64,000 nt of DNA, from NCBI GenBank assembly GCA_019096065.1, contig JAGUCH010000002.1:6832501-6896500 (forward strand), given 5' to 3'. The stretch comes from Paracyclopina nana (taxonomy: Eukaryota > Arthropoda > Copepoda > Cyclopoida > Cyclopettidae). Numbering within the stretch: position 1 is the stretch's first letter; each line of letters opens with the position of its first letter. The notes under the pieces are model-generated. The model was not told the DNA's origin and searched no databases. It was given only the letters and a program-made list of their open reading frames with translations. A program made the translations under genes and the position numbers. Shown here in pieces: positions 42,690 to 54,251 of this stretch.

Positions 42690-44972
42690 ATGTCGAAAGA
42701 ATCGGAACAACTGTCTGACCTTGTTGTCGCAGCTTACCTTGAGAAGCACAGCCCGGGTAACATTGCCAACGCATTCAAGAAAAGCCGTGGCATTTCTGCC
42801 ATTCCTAAAACAGGAGGCTTTTACAACTTGCCTGAAATCTTGAGCCTTTATAACAAAAGTGTTCCTACAAGGAAACGCTTGAGTCTCGAGACTTGTCCAG
42901 GATCTGTCAAAAAGGGACGGAAGCTGCCCTCTTCGAATGATGATGATTCCTCTGAGGAAGATGAGAAAGTTCAAGCGGCAAAGCCTGTGGCACCGAAAAT
43001 ATCGAAGGTGTCCTCTGATGATGACAGCAGCTCGGAGGAAGAAGTGAAGCCCAAAATAGCCGTAAACAAGAAAAGCAGCTCAGATGATGACTCCAGTAGC
43101 GAATCTGAGGATGAAGTGAAGAAGAAAAAAGTTGCTGTGAAGGTGAACGGAAAGGCACCTGTTGCCAATGGAATCAGCAAGTCCTCATCCTCTGATGACT
43201 CTACCTCTGAAAACGAACCGGAGAAGAAGAAGCCTGTGGTTCAAGCTACCAAGAAGCAAGATAGTAGTTCAAGCGAGTCTAGCGATGAAGAACCTGCGGC
43301 CAAAACCGAACCTTCAAAAATGCCTATACCTCAACATGCTGCAGCTAAAAAAGATGATAGCAGCTCAAGCGATGCCTCTAGCGATGATGAGCCAGTCGCG
43401 GCAAAAAAGCCCACTACTGTAACGCAGCAGCATGCTAAAAAGCCAGAAACTAGCTCAAGCGAGGACTCTAGCGATGAGGAGCAACCAAAGCCTGTAGCTA
43501 AGATAGAGCCGGTAAAAAAGAAAGGAACCAGTTCGAGTGAAGACTCGAGCGACTCTGAGGCGGAAGTTAGACCTACTCTTCCAGCAAAAGTTGCTCCTAC
43601 ACCTGCAACAAAAAAGAAAGATTCAAGTAGCGACTCTGACGATTCTTCATCCGAGGACGAGAAGAAGCCACCAATGCCAACTGCGATAAGCAAAGTTAAG
43701 GCCAAATCTGAATCTTCCTCGAGTGACGATGACAGCAGCGAAGATGAAAAGAAGAAGCCAGACATAAAAGAGGCTACTGTAGTCAAACCCAAGGAGAGCA
43801 GTAGTGATGATGATTCTAGCAGCGGAGATGATGAGCCCCCTGCCAAAAAACCTGCTGCAATTGTTTCAGCTGCCAAAAAATCCGTTGATGCTGGCAAAAA
43901 GGAGAGTAGCAGCTCCGATGATTCCAGCAGCTCTGATGATGATGATGAAAAGCCCGTATCAAAAAGTCCATCTGTGACTACTGCTGCCAAGAAAGCGGAA
44001 AGTAGTAGCTCTGATGATAGCTCTGATGAAGAACCCAAAAAAGTTGCTACAGCAGAAAAAGCCTCAGCCAAAAAAGCTCCGGCCAAGAAAGCTTCATCAC
44101 CAACTAAAAAGATTGCTGCTCCTAGAAAAGCTCCCGCCTCAAAGGAGAGTGTTAGCAGCAGTGATGATGAAAGTAGCAATGATGAACCTGCAAGAAAAAT
44201 AACAGCCACAAAAGCTACCAAGAGTTCAGCTCTATCTAAGAAGGACTCGTCATCTGATAGTAGCAGCTCTGATGATGATTCTCCCCCGGCTAAAAAATCA
44301 GTTGCTGCCAGTGCTCCTGTGCCTAAGGTTGCATCTAGAAAGGATTCTAGCTCCGATGATAGCTCAAGTGACGAAGAAAAATCATCAGAGAAGACACTGG
44401 ATGCTTCCATGAAGGCCCCAGTTGTTGCTTCGAAGAGTCCTGTAGCAAAAAAGGACAGTAGCTCTGATGACTCGAGTAGCAGCGATGATGAGCCTCCAGC
44501 AGTGAAAAAGCCACTCGTTCAGTCCAAAAGCAGTTCAGACGATACCAGCTCAGATGAAGAGCCTTCTAAAGCTGCTCAAAACAAAGACTCCGGGGTTGAC
44601 AGTGGGAGCAGCATTGAGCTAAAGAAGGGAGGAAATAAAAGAAAGAAGTCATCAAGCGATGACTCGAGTGAGGATGAGGCACCAGCCAAAAAAGGCAAAC
44701 TGTCTTCGTCACTTACTGAAGCGAAGACTCCCAAGAACAAGAACTCTCCGTTTCGCAGAGTCGAGTCTGAAAAGATCACAATCGCGAAGCCAGAGCTAAG
44801 AGACAATTCTTACAAGAGCTTCGACACCTGGGGTGCTAAGGCCAACAAAGATCTCATTGTGACTCAGGGCAAAAGCTTCAGACACGAAAAGACGAAGAAG
44901 AAAAGGGGAAGTTACAAAGGTGGCCAAATCAACACCGGGGTCAACAGCATAAAGTTTGATGACAGCGAGTAA
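42690..44972 (+). CDS. NOLC1: Nucleolar phosphoprotein NOLC1 / Nopp140
   Basis: 760 residues, intronless, from the ATG at 42690. The N-terminal LisH-like dimerisation motif (LSDLVVAAYLEKHSPGNIANAF) is followed by about 14 acidic serine blocks (SSSDDSSSDDE type) alternating with Lys/Ala/Pro stretches. The acidic blocks are ideal CK2 sites. The C-terminal SRP40 domain is conserved (SPFRRV, SFDTWGAKANKDLIVTQGKS, FRHEKTKKKRGSYKGG). Nopp140 shuttles between nucleolus and Cajal bodies and binds box C/D and H/ACA snoRNPs and RNA polymerase I. It converges with the CCA-adding enzyme gene, whose stop lies 31 bp away. Confidence 0.96.
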   Translation: MSKESEQLSDLVVAAYLEKHSPGNIANAFKKSRGISAIPKTGGFYNLPEILSLYNKSVPTRKRLSLETCPGSVKKGRKLPSSNDDDSSEEDEKVQAAKPVAPKISKVSSDDDSSSEEEVKPKIAVNKKSSSDDDSSSESEDEVKKKKVAVKVNGKAPVANGISKSSSSDDSTSENEPEKKKPVVQATKKQDSSSSESSDEEPAAKTEPSKMPIPQHAAAKKDDSSSSDASSDDEPVAAKKPTTVTQQHAKKPETSSSEDSSDEEQPKPVAKIEPVKKKGTSSSEDSSDSEAEVRPTLPAKVAPTPATKKKDSSSDSDDSSSEDEKKPPMPTAISKVKAKSESSSSDDDSSEDEKKKPDIKEATVVKPKESSSDDDSSSGDDEPPAKKPAAIVSAAKKSVDAGKKESSSSDDSSSSDDDDEKPVSKSPSVTTAAKKAESSSSDDSSDEEPKKVATAEKASAKKAPAKKASSPTKKIAAPRKAPASKESVSSSDDESSNDEPARKITATKATKSSALSKKDSSSDSSSSDDDSPPAKKSVAASAPVPKVASRKDSSSDDSSSDEEKSSEKTLDASMKAPVVASKSPVAKKDSSSDDSSSSDDEPPAVKKPLVQSKSSSDDTSSDEEPSKAAQNKDSGVDSGSSIELKKGGNKRKKSSSDDSSEDEAPAKKGKLSSSLTEAKTPKNKNSPFRRVESEKITIAKPELRDNSYKSFDTWGAKANKDLIVTQGKSFRHEKTKKKRGSYKGGQINTGVNSIKFDDSE

Positions 44973-45003
44973 AATATTGTAAAATACATGTATTTTTGGC
45001 ATT

Positions 45004-46326
45004 TTATTTCTTCTTCCTCGACTGTTCAGTGAATGCATCGATAGCTTTAGGCAGCTCAACTTTCAGCAAATGATCGCGATCATATGAAAAGTCGCTATCT
45101 ATCCAAGCCTCTTTGAGAAGTAGCATGCAGAACCCAATGCCTTTTCCAGGAGGAACTCCTTCGGACTTGAGATCAAGACCATTGATGGGAAACTGCGGAG
45201 CCTCCCAATTCTGAAAAACTTTGTGAAGATCCTCGCTTTGTTCTTTGATTTTGATGGCCTCCATAATCCATTCTCTCACACTTGAAGGCTTCAATTTAGT
45301 CATCAAGAGAACTTTTTGCCAGTACTTCAGAGTTTGCATTGCATCCCTATGCTGCAACAAGAACATGCCCAAATCTCGCTCATAAGCCGACATTTTTAAC
45401 CTTAAATTGAGCTTAGTCATTTCATCTTGGGTTCTTAACAGATGACTCAAAAGGGTGACATGGTGCAAGGTATTCTTTCGTAGCTGCCACATTCGTTCCA
45501 ATTCGGTTACGTTGGGATTTTCAGGCAAGCCAATGTAAGGCGAAAGTCCAACCTCTACCATCTTAATTGTCAACGGTCCACCCATAGGACCAGACAAGAT
45601 TTTTTTCCACTCTGACCAGATTCTTTCGCCAGAGATGCGCTGCAATCCGGCCGCATTTTGCCTTATTGCTTCAAGGGTGGCATCTTCATGAATATCTTCG
45701 CGATCAGCTATGCGGCCGTAGAAGCGAAAGTAGCGCAAAATGCGCAAATAATCTTCTTTGATTCGAGCATCAGCACTCCCCACAAAAGCAATACGCTTCT
45801 TCTTGAGATCTTCCATTCCATTGAAGTAGTCATATACGGTGCCATCGATGCCCATAAACATTGAATTTACAGTCAGATCCCGACGCTCTGCATCTAACAT
45901 CCAATCAGTGGTGAATTCAACCTCTGCATGGCGTCCATCGGTGACTTTATCAATGCGAAGAGTGGTCACTTCGTAATTAGACTTGTCATCGATTCTGACC
46001 GTGACTGTGCCATGTTTTTCTCCTTGTTCATTGATCGTTCTAACAGACTCTTTAGCAAACATATCCTTCATTTGTTCTGGTGTGGCCACAGTTGCAAGAT
46101 CCACATCATCAGGAATTTTTTCTCCTGAAATAAGATCTCTAACAGCTCCACCTGCGATCCGCACCTCGTAGTTGTACTTGCTGAAAATGTCAACTAGTTT
46201 TTCTAGCTCAGGAGTGATGACTAGTTTCATCTTCACTGGATCAATGACAGTGGTCGCGAGCATTTTCCGAGATATGCTAGCTACTGGAGGTGATTTGAAT
46301 AAGTTGACCAGACTCTTCACAATCAT
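45004..46326 (-). CDS. TRNT1: CCA-adding tRNA nucleotidyltransferase TRNT1
   Basis: 440 residues, intronless. Class II motifs are present: RIAGGAVRDLI, the catalytic DxD in PDDVDLAT, ERRDLTVNSM, DYLRILRYFRFYGRI, and the nucleotide-choice region near RISGERIWSEWKKIL. The enzyme adds CCA to tRNA 3' ends in nucleus, cytosol and mitochondria. The first ATG (46326) opens MIVKSLVNLFKSPP, which is basic and amphipathic like a mitochondrial presequence. A second in-frame Met at residue 22 (MLATTV) would start a cytosolic form. That is the usual dual-start arrangement for this enzyme, inferred here. Confidence 0.96.
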   Translation of the reverse strand: MIVKSLVNLFKSPPVASISRKMLATTVIDPVKMKLVITPELEKLVDIFSKYNYEVRIAGGAVRDLISGEKIPDDVDLATVATPEQMKDMFAKESVRTINEQGEKHGTVTVRIDDKSNYEVTTLRIDKVTDGRHAEVEFTTDWMLDAERRDLTVNSMFMGIDGTVYDYFNGMEDLKKKRIAFVGSADARIKEDYLRILRYFRFYGRIADREDIHEDATLEAIRQNAAGLQRISGERIWSEWKKILSGPMGGPLTIKMVEVGLSPYIGLPENPNVTELERMWQLRKNTLHHVTLLSHLLRTQDEMTKLNLRLKMSAYERDLGMFLLQHRDAMQTLKYWQKVLLMTKLKPSSVREWIMEAIKIKEQSEDLHKVFQNWEAPQFPINGLDLKSEGVPPGKGIGFCMLLLKEAWIDSDFSYDRDHLLKVELPKAIDAFTEQSRKKK

Positions 46327-46781
46327 CAAAACTCACGTTGATTTCCAAATTTCTCAATCACTTTATTTCCAAGTTACAAATATCAACAAAAATGATCGAA
46401 TAAAAATCGAGCTTCCTGGAATTGAAAGAAAAATCTCAAAGGCATTTATTGGGATAATCATAAGTATTACGTATTGGCTACTTAATTTTCAAACCAAAAT
46501 TCAGCTAATGAAATACAGGCAAAACCTTATAAAATGACACTTCCCATGGCATGTGGAATTTTCTACTGAAGCCTTAACTATGCCCGCTAGGTTTAAAAGC
46601 TTCTCTAGCATCGTTATCTTTGCAAAAGTGACGAATTTCGTCATTCTGGCTTTTTCCGCCATTCTGTGACTATTAAAAATGTTATCAATAAGCTCTCCAA
46701 ATCCTCATTTGTTTTCTTTTGCTTTTGGCTTTGTGCAAGATCAGCCAAAAAACATCCATTCACATTTCCGCGAAATTAGCG

Positions 46782-48710
46782 ATGGCCAATAACGAGAATT
46801 TTGAGCCGATGCAAGTCGACGCGAACGAGGAAAACGAGAATGATGGTGACCTCGGCGTGGCCGCTTTCCACCACATCGATGGCGCGCTAGGAAGTGCAGC
46901 TAATGGATTCCCGGCCGGAGGATTTGCTGCTCCTGGTCTTATGCCAACTGGAAACTACCAAAGAGGTGACGTTTATGGAGAAAACTCCCGGATCTGCTAC
47001 AACATTGAAAACCCCAGCATCGATTTGGAGGCCTACGCTCAAGGGTATACCGGTCTTGCACTTCTATATCGCCTGCGGTATATTGCGCACCATTGCCCTA
47101 TTCTAAGAATAGAAGCTCTCAAGCTAGCGATTTCTCACGTGATGAACACCCATAACACTGGGTTGTATGCAGAGTTGCACAAAAAGCTGGTGGCTGCTCT
47201 TGGTGAACTCCAAAATGGATCGTCGAACTTGCCTGACGTTGCTGCTGGAGCTGGCTCTAACGGAGTTGATCGCTCCGCTAATGTTGTGGGTAACGCGGCC
47301 TCTGTACGAGAGTGGATTGAAGTGCGTAACAAGAAAGCTGCGTTAAAGTTGGAGAAGCTTGACACTGATCTGAAAAACTACAAATCCAACTCTATTAAGG
47401 TAATTACCGCGCTCCATTGTTCTGCCTTTACTAAGTGTGCGTTTAGGAAAGCATCAGACGAGGTCATGATGATCTAGGTGACCATTTCCTGGATTGTGGC
47501 GATCTGGCTAACGCGCTCAAGTGCTATTCTCGAGCCCGAGATTACTGCACTTCGGGCCGCCATGTGGTCAATATGTGCGTCAATGTCATCAAGGTGTCCG
47601 TATACTTGTTAAATTGGTCTCACGTCGTCTCGTATGTCAATAAGGCAATGGCGACACCCGACTTTAACGATGGCAGTGTCAAAGGCAGTGATCATCAACA
47701 GCTGTTGACCCGGTTGAACTGCGCCATCGGCCTCGCCGAGCTAGAGACTTACAAATACAAATCAGCAGCAAAACATTTCCTGCTTGCCAACATTGATCAT
47801 TGTGGCATTCCAGACCTCATGTCTGCCCAGGTACTGAAAAGGAGTTCAAGTAAAGCTAATTGTGGATATTCATTTGTATTTCTACAGAATGTCGCTACTT
47901 ATGGTGGACTGTGCGCATTAGCCACCTATGATAGATCCCAACTGCACAAACAAGTTCTTACGTCCAATACATTCAAGCTGTTCCTCGAGCTTGAGCCGCA
48001 GCTCAGGGATGTCATCATAAACTTCTACGAGTCTAAGTATGGCAAATGCTTGAAGCAGTTGGAAGACATGAAAGACAACATGATGCTGGACATGTACCTC
48101 GCCCGTCATGTCAACACACTTTTCTCCATGATTCGAAGCCGGTCTCTTGTGCAGTATTTTAGGTAAAATTCTGGCTCTTGTGCTCGAGCAGAGGTAGTAA
48201 CGCGCTTTTCATTTTCAGTCCATATTCGTCTGCTGATCTGCGCCTCATGGCTAGCTCGTTTAACACTACAGTTGGCGCGTTGGAAGATGAGCTGATGACA
48301 TTGATTCTGGAGGGGAAAATTCAGGCCAGGATTGACAGTCACAACAAGGTAACCTATCTTCGTTTTTCCTAAATACACCTGGAGGCACAAGAAAGCGGTT
48401 CACTATTAGATATGATAGCCGTTGATACAGGCCTCCTATAGCACATCAAGAGAATCTTCACAGAACACCTATTAGCTCAAGGAACTTGCTTTTGTGGCTA
48501 CTCTGCATTCTCACATCTTTTTAGGTCCTGTTCGCCCAAGATACAGACCAGAGGAGCGTGACGTTTGAGAAGGCAATCGAAATGACCAACTTGTACGAAG
48601 AAAGAGCGCGAATGATGATTTTACGCTCCGCCATTCTCAAGAGCAAAGTCGTGTTCAAGACTGAAAGCATGGCTGCTCAAGGAGTTGATCCCGCTGATCC
48701 ACCAAATTAG
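46782..48710 (+). CDS. GPS1: COP9 signalosome subunit 1 (CSN1/GPS1)
   Basis: Exons 46782-47399, 47447-47830, 47888-48162, 48219-48348 and 48525-48710 give 530 residues. Family blocks include [59 protein letters not shown], and the PCI domain with [14 protein letters not shown]...[18 protein letters not shown]1 is part of the COP9 complex, which removes NEDD8 from cullin-RING ligases. The downstream neighbour DCAF8 is a substrate receptor for such ligases (CUL4), an interesting but probably accidental adjacency. The Ala/Gly-rich N-terminus ([17 protein letters not shown]) is not conserved. Confidence 0.96.
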
Positions 48711-48790
48711 TACTTTTTATTTTTTTGCAACAACGGCGGAGTGATCTTGCATAAATGGTATATTAATATTGAAAATTGCTATCACTGAAT

Positions 48791-51005
48791 TTACGAGGGT
48801 GCACATTGGATCGGTTCATCGTCATTGACATCATCGTCCATGTCATCTTCATCCTCGGAAGTGTTTTCTTCACTTTCCTCAACATCTTCCCCGCGCACCT
48901 TCGAATATATATATGTGAATAAGTACGTAAGGATGTTGAATAAGATATTTTACCCTTCGACGGTTCCGCTCATTGCGTTGGAATTGGCGTAAAATGTGCC
49001 AAATCATTTGGCCACCAATAATGCTTCCTGGGCCGTGGGACCTTCTTGCAGATGAATCTGCATTTTCTATCACAACTTTCTCAATTGAGCTGCGTTCAGC
49101 CTTTTCTTCGGCTAAGGGCATCCATATTTTGACCTCATCATCTAAACCTGAAGTAGCCATCATGGGCAAATTCGGGTGAGGCTCTAGGCAATTAACAACT
49201 CCATTTTCATCTCCTTTGACAACATGGACTATGTCCTCGCCTTCCGTATCCCAAAAAAAGATATTTCCACAGTCCGAGCCAGAGACTACAAACTCGCAGT
49301 CGGGGCCATAAAAGTTGACACCTTTAACTGAAACGCAGAAAATGCATCAAGGTCGACAATAAACCAAACACTCATAAAAAAGAAAATCAATGTTATACTT
49401 GAGAACTAAGTAGCTTTAACTTGAAGTGAATTCGGCTTGTGCCAAAAATACGTACCCGTGGCGCTATTACAATGCCCTTGATAACGCTTTACATAATCTT
49501 GGCCTTCACTTGATTCCTTTGTTTTGAAAAGGTAGATATCTTCCTCGCTAAAAGAGCCCAGAATTCTTTGGCCATCATTGCTGAATACCGCACACGTTAT
49601 GGTACATCTGACATCTCTCTATAACAGAAATCGGCCTTTATGCGAGATAGCTCATTCCCTTTTCCACCACTTAAAATTCCTTACGAGGTGACTAGGACAA
49701 AATTTGGTGACAGGGTCTGGCCTAGAAGGCGACGCAAATCTGGTGTCATAAAGGCGCATGTACCGATCACTGCCAGAAGTCACCAACAAGTGCTCTTCAG
49801 CTGGACTTGCATGAACACTGTAGATGGGGACTAACTTGTCATTATCCCTTTGAGTGAGTAATTTGCTGGACTTGGGCTGCCTCACATCCATTCCTATGAT
49901 TGAGCCGTCCTCTCCTCCGGTGATGAACTCATGCGGCTTATTAGCCAAAAGTGCAATTTTGTGGCAAGCTCCCCTATGTTGAGCTACCTTTTTGGTGGAT
50001 CGGCAGCTACCCGCGTAGCTGAGCTCAGCGAGGCGAACTTGTCCATCTCGGCTAGTTGTAACGATGTGGGTGTCACCGGATAGAGGCAAGAATTTGGATT
50101 GAAATACATTGGAAGTGTGGCCAGATTTGAAGGAGAAGAGTTTTTTGCCCCTTTGCCAATCCCAAACGTAGACGTCAAGGTCATCAGAACCCGATGCTAG
50201 CATGCTGCCGTTCTCATTGAAGTGGCTAAAAATGGAAGTTATCAGCATGACCGAAAGAATTAAAGGATGCTTGAGCATACATAGCGTTGACGCATCCAGT
50301 GTGGCCTTCGAGTTTGTGAGACAGTGAAAACCGTTGAACAAGCCCTACATCGCTCATTCGGTGCCTTGCAAATTCTTTGGGCTTCAAGCAGAATTGCTGA
50401 CTAGAAAATTGAAGAAAAGACTTTTAAGCTAACTTTTTATTCATGCATAAAAAGTTGTACCTTCGAAGGAGATCCTGAACAAGAGAGTACCGAGGCCTTG
50501 ATTCCTGCTTCTGAAGAACAACAGGGGGTTCTTTTGCAGCGCTAGGTTGCCTATTTGCTCGGGGCCTGATGTGAATGGGCAGTTCGTCTTCGTCATCTGA
50601 GGTTTGGGACGCTTCCTCTTCGTCTCCCTCTTCATCGTCCTCAATGTCTACCTCTGGTTCACCCTCAGAATCGTCCACAGACTCCAAAGGCTCATCGAGA
50701 ACGGCGGAAGGCTCCACACTTCTTCTATTGCATTTCCTGTTTTAGAAAGAATAACGATTTGTCAGGTCACTTCAATTACCAAGTTACCTTTTTACGCGAG
50801 CCTCCGATTCTTCGACATCCTCGTCAGAATCTTTATTTTCAAGCAAAGATGCATTAGACGCCGCTCCTGACGACGAGGGCTCACTTAGAGCTTCTTCGGA
50901 TGGTCTCGGCCTTCTGCGGGAGCCTGTGTCGCTTGCGCCAGAACTTGAGGGCTGCGACGCAAAGTCGTCTTCGCAAGACCTGTCAGGCTCTTTTTCTTCA
51001 TCCAT
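48791..51005 (-). CDS. DCAF8: DDB1-CUL4 associated factor DCAF8 (WDR42A)
   Basis: A multi-exon gene running leftward from the ATG at 51005 to the stop at 48791-48793. The first exons (50788-51005, 50461-50736) encode an acidic, Ser-rich N-terminus. WD40 repeats start at [34 protein letters not shown]. The family block SGHTSNVFQSKFLPLSGD with DGQVRLAEL is clear, and the last repeat is ATSGLDDEVKIWMPLAEE. The C-terminal tail is very acidic (EDEDDMDDDVNDDE). DCAF8 is a substrate receptor of the CUL4-DDB1 ubiquitin ligase, in nucleus and cytosol. Central exons between about 49170 and 49640 were not individually resolved, but WD-type sequence continues there. Confidence 0.93.
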
Positions 51006-51584
51006 GGCTCAAAGTCAATCGTAGGTTTCCAAGTATCAATCTCTCTTATAAAATCTCTCTCCTTTGCTTGTAGTCCGGCCTGCTTTGTTGTCTTTAAGGC
51101 CAGCTGAGCGAGAGCGCAGCACCGTGGAGTCGTGGACTCGTGGATTGTCAGGCTGTCAAAACAAGCTAAGAGGCGGCAGTACATGACTTTAGCCTTCTCC
51201 GGATTTGGCCGCAAACCAAACGTACTAGCACATAGAACTTTATAGGCGGATTTTTACCAGACAATAATTTGATTATCAGGTGACATTTGTGTATCCATAC
51301 ATATGTATATAAGCACAATATCCCTCCCAAGGCCTTGGCAAGAAAGTCATGCGTGCGTTCTGTTTGTAGTAGCTAGGTTATTTGCAGCAACAGCACTTCC
51401 AAAACTCAGCAGCTGTTTCACTTCTGCCACTTCCATGTCGATGAGGGATACAATGTTGACCTGCCAAACTTCAAGTTATACAGGGGTATCCAATTTCAAG
51501 TCCAGAAGACTATAGAAACATACAAGTGGAATATCCCTATCCTCAAGATTGGCCATGACATGACACCTCAAGAAGGGATGCCTA

Positions 51585-52645
51585 TACCATGAACTACAAA
51601 CAGAACTCACGCAAAACTACAAATAACGGACGTGCACATGGATCTACAAAACTTTTTTTATTAAACCAACCGCATATGGACCTACACTGAACCAAGCACG
51701 CTCAAGCTACATTTAGCAGATACACAGTTTTTAAACATGAACCTAAAAAGCTGTTAGCACAATGAACACAGATGATTCGCACATGAAACTACATTGACTA
51801 AACACACTTTTTAAAAAGTGGTAGTATTTTGGCATTATTCTCTTCAAAGCATTTTAAGACTATTATTCGGTTTGCAATTGCAAAAGCTGCATCAAATTAC
51901 CTTTATTTTTGTTTTAAATAGTATAAGCTACTATTTAATACCTTATATTTCTAAAAGCTATTTTCATGTTTGGCTCACAACAAGCACACAAAGGTCTCAG
52001 TGGTAATTGCCTGAATTTCGGCATTATCTCAGCAAAGCAAAGTCAGTAAATTTTTCTGTTTATATTTTTGGAAGCTGCATCAAATTATCTTTATTTTTTG
52101 TTAAATAAGATAAGCCAAATTTTAATTCTTAATAATTTTAAAAGCTACTTTCATAATTGGCACACAGCTAAGCTATAAACAGACTATCAAGGCTGTTCAC
52201 TCCAATTTTTGCAACCACTTTCTAGCTTACATTTTGAATTCATTTAATTTTTTTATTTTTTTAACTTGATGTGCGCCTTTTAGTAATTGTGTGCCGGTTG
52301 TGTGCCTTGTGGGTGTTGTGGGCATTGTGTGTGTTTTAGTAGGAGCAATCATTAATATCATGTATTTCTATATCAACATGAAAATGTAGGGATTTTATGC
52401 CAGTTGATTTACTCTTGTGGATTCTTTTTGAACGTTGAACGTGCTTTCGTTCTGTTGCTCAAGTGCTCTATTATTTGCTTGTAGTTTAGCGTACGTTTCC
52501 GCCATTTGTAGTTCATGTGCGATTAGTTGTATGTAGATTCATGTGCGATAGGAGGTGTTTAAAACATTCTGGGCCAAAAATCTTTGTAGTCTGACGTGCG
52601 CACTGTTTTGTAGGTTTATATGCGATCGGTTGACTGTAGGACAAA
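51585..52645. mobile_element. Third foldback-like element, CGCACATGAACTACA arms
   Basis: The left arm (about 51585-51800) repeats units such as GCACATGGATCTACAAAAC, CGCATATGGACCTACA and CGCACATGAAACTACA. The right arm (about 52490-52645) carries them reversed (TTTGTAGTTCATGTGCG, TGTAGATTCATGTGCGA, TTTGTAGGTTTATATGCGAT). Units are degenerate and loosely spaced. Between them are two tandem copies of about 190 bp (around 51829 and 52019). There is no coding sequence. Confidence 0.6.
51829..52175 (+). repeat. Two diverged 190-bp tandem copies
   Basis: TGGCATTATTCTCTTCAAAG at 51829 corresponds to CGGCATTATCTCAGCAAAG near 52019. GCTGCATCAAATTA and TAAAAGCTA(T/C)TTTCAT recur in both. Confidence 0.75.
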
Positions 52646-52680
52646 GTATGCGCCCCCATTTGGAGGCCCCTCGGTGTAAA

Positions 52681-52962
52681 CCCAACCAGAAATTTTCCCA
52701 AGTTTTCTGAAGGTTATTGTAACGTGTTAGCACTGCTTCGTTTTACCCAGGTTGAGTTTATGTCGTTATGTAACATTAACTTCCGTACCACCTATGAAAA
52801 AAATTTGAGAAAAATCGAATGTGACACGGAAAATTTGCATTTTCGATTTTACCTAGGTGTCAAGGCTAATGTTACATAACGACAAGAACTCTATGTTGAT
52901 AAAAAGTATAAGTTTCACTGAGGATTTTTTTGCCGTATGAGGGCCCAGAATTTCTGGTTGGG
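52681..52962. mobile_element. 282-bp miniature inverted-repeat element
   Basis: CCCAACCAGAAATT at 52681-52694 is exactly reversed at 52949-52962. Inside, GTCGTTATGTAACATTA (52760 region) pairs with TAATGTTACATAACGAC (52867 region). It can fold almost fully. The flanking duplication is unclear (perhaps AA). Confidence 0.75.
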
Positions 52963-54245
52963 AACTGACAACTGGTTCATTCCCGTGGGCATGATACAAT
53001 CATATAATTGGCGGATGGAAAAGTGACAGTTCTTGATAGCTTGTTGGTGGTCAGCCAAGTATAAAGATATAAAGCAAGATGGCCGGGTTTGATTTCTTGG
53101 CTAAGTATGAGATATGGGGACTGATCATGGATCTTCTCCTAAAGGTTCATGTCAGTGAGTGACAGTTCAATATGTGAGCCAGATTCTTCATGGAAATCCA
53201 GGATGTCATTCTTAGGGTGAATGTCAACTGTCAGTCCGGGGATGATTTCAATGGGAAAAGGTAAGTAACAGAACAAAGTGAAGATTTTGTAAGGTTTGGA
53301 TAGATATTAGTTAAATATCAATTGGATGTAACTTGGCTATTTTCATGTGAGTAAAATTACTCTGGTAGCACTGATCTGGTAACACTGTTAATGATGTATG
53401 TTTAATGTTGCTGTTATTATCAGAGCTGCACAGAAAGAGTATGACAAACCGAGCAGCTAATTGTCAGTTCTGGAAAAAAATGCCACAATAGAAGGCAAAT
53501 AGCAGCTTCGATGTAGAAAAAATGTCAAGTATTTAAGTAATTGTGAAATAAGTGCAACATTTAACTAAAACTAAGTTCTGAGTAAATCCCGTAAAAATAT
53601 TTTGTAACATAATGTTTTGATTTGGATTTCTAAATTCCAACTGGCGGACTGGCTTCAAATTTTGGCTGTCACGGCTTCTTTCCAGAAGTTTAATTTTAAC
53701 CTAACATACATTTGAATATAATTAATAAAGATTGACCCTTGTTGTATTTCAACATTTAAATCTAAGATTCATGAAACGTCTGATCACAACTTTTCGGCTG
53801 GCTTTTTTCAACTTTTCTTAGCCTTTCCAATCCAGTACAAAAACTACACCATGGCAGACATAATTGCAAGAAAGTACTTTTTGCGCTATTTTTATTTAAT
53901 CCACTCAAGTTGAACCTGTTTGTTCTGAACTCAAAGAGCATGGAGTAAGGTAATGTAAGGCAATTTGGAGCAATTTTTAGGAAATCTGTAACTCCACCTC
54001 GCCAAGTTAATAAGTTCGACCTTCGCAAATTATGGAAGGCTCACGATGATCTCAGCTAGCCAAGATTGCCGCTCTCTCTGATATTCATTTGAACTAAGCT
54101 TGTCTGTATCATCGTATGAGCTACTTCTGTTTTTATGTGCTTTGTAACGTGCACAAACGTCAAAGCAAAAGCGCGCGAATTCGGCAAGATTGAACAAGAC
54201 CAAAATTAGTTGTCAAAACTCAAAAGTGCGTTGATGTATAATATT
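52963..54245. other. Intergenic, no gene seen
   Basis: 1.3 kb of AT-rich sequence upstream of the deoxynucleoside kinase. No supported exon, RNA gene or repeat. Confidence 0.5.
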
Positions 54246-54251
54246 GTTATT

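Noticed and set aside
43331-44410. 359-codon Leu/Ser-rich antisense frame inside NOLC1
   Set aside because: Shadow of the Ser/Asp repeat coding strand; NOLC1 itself is clear on the plus strand.
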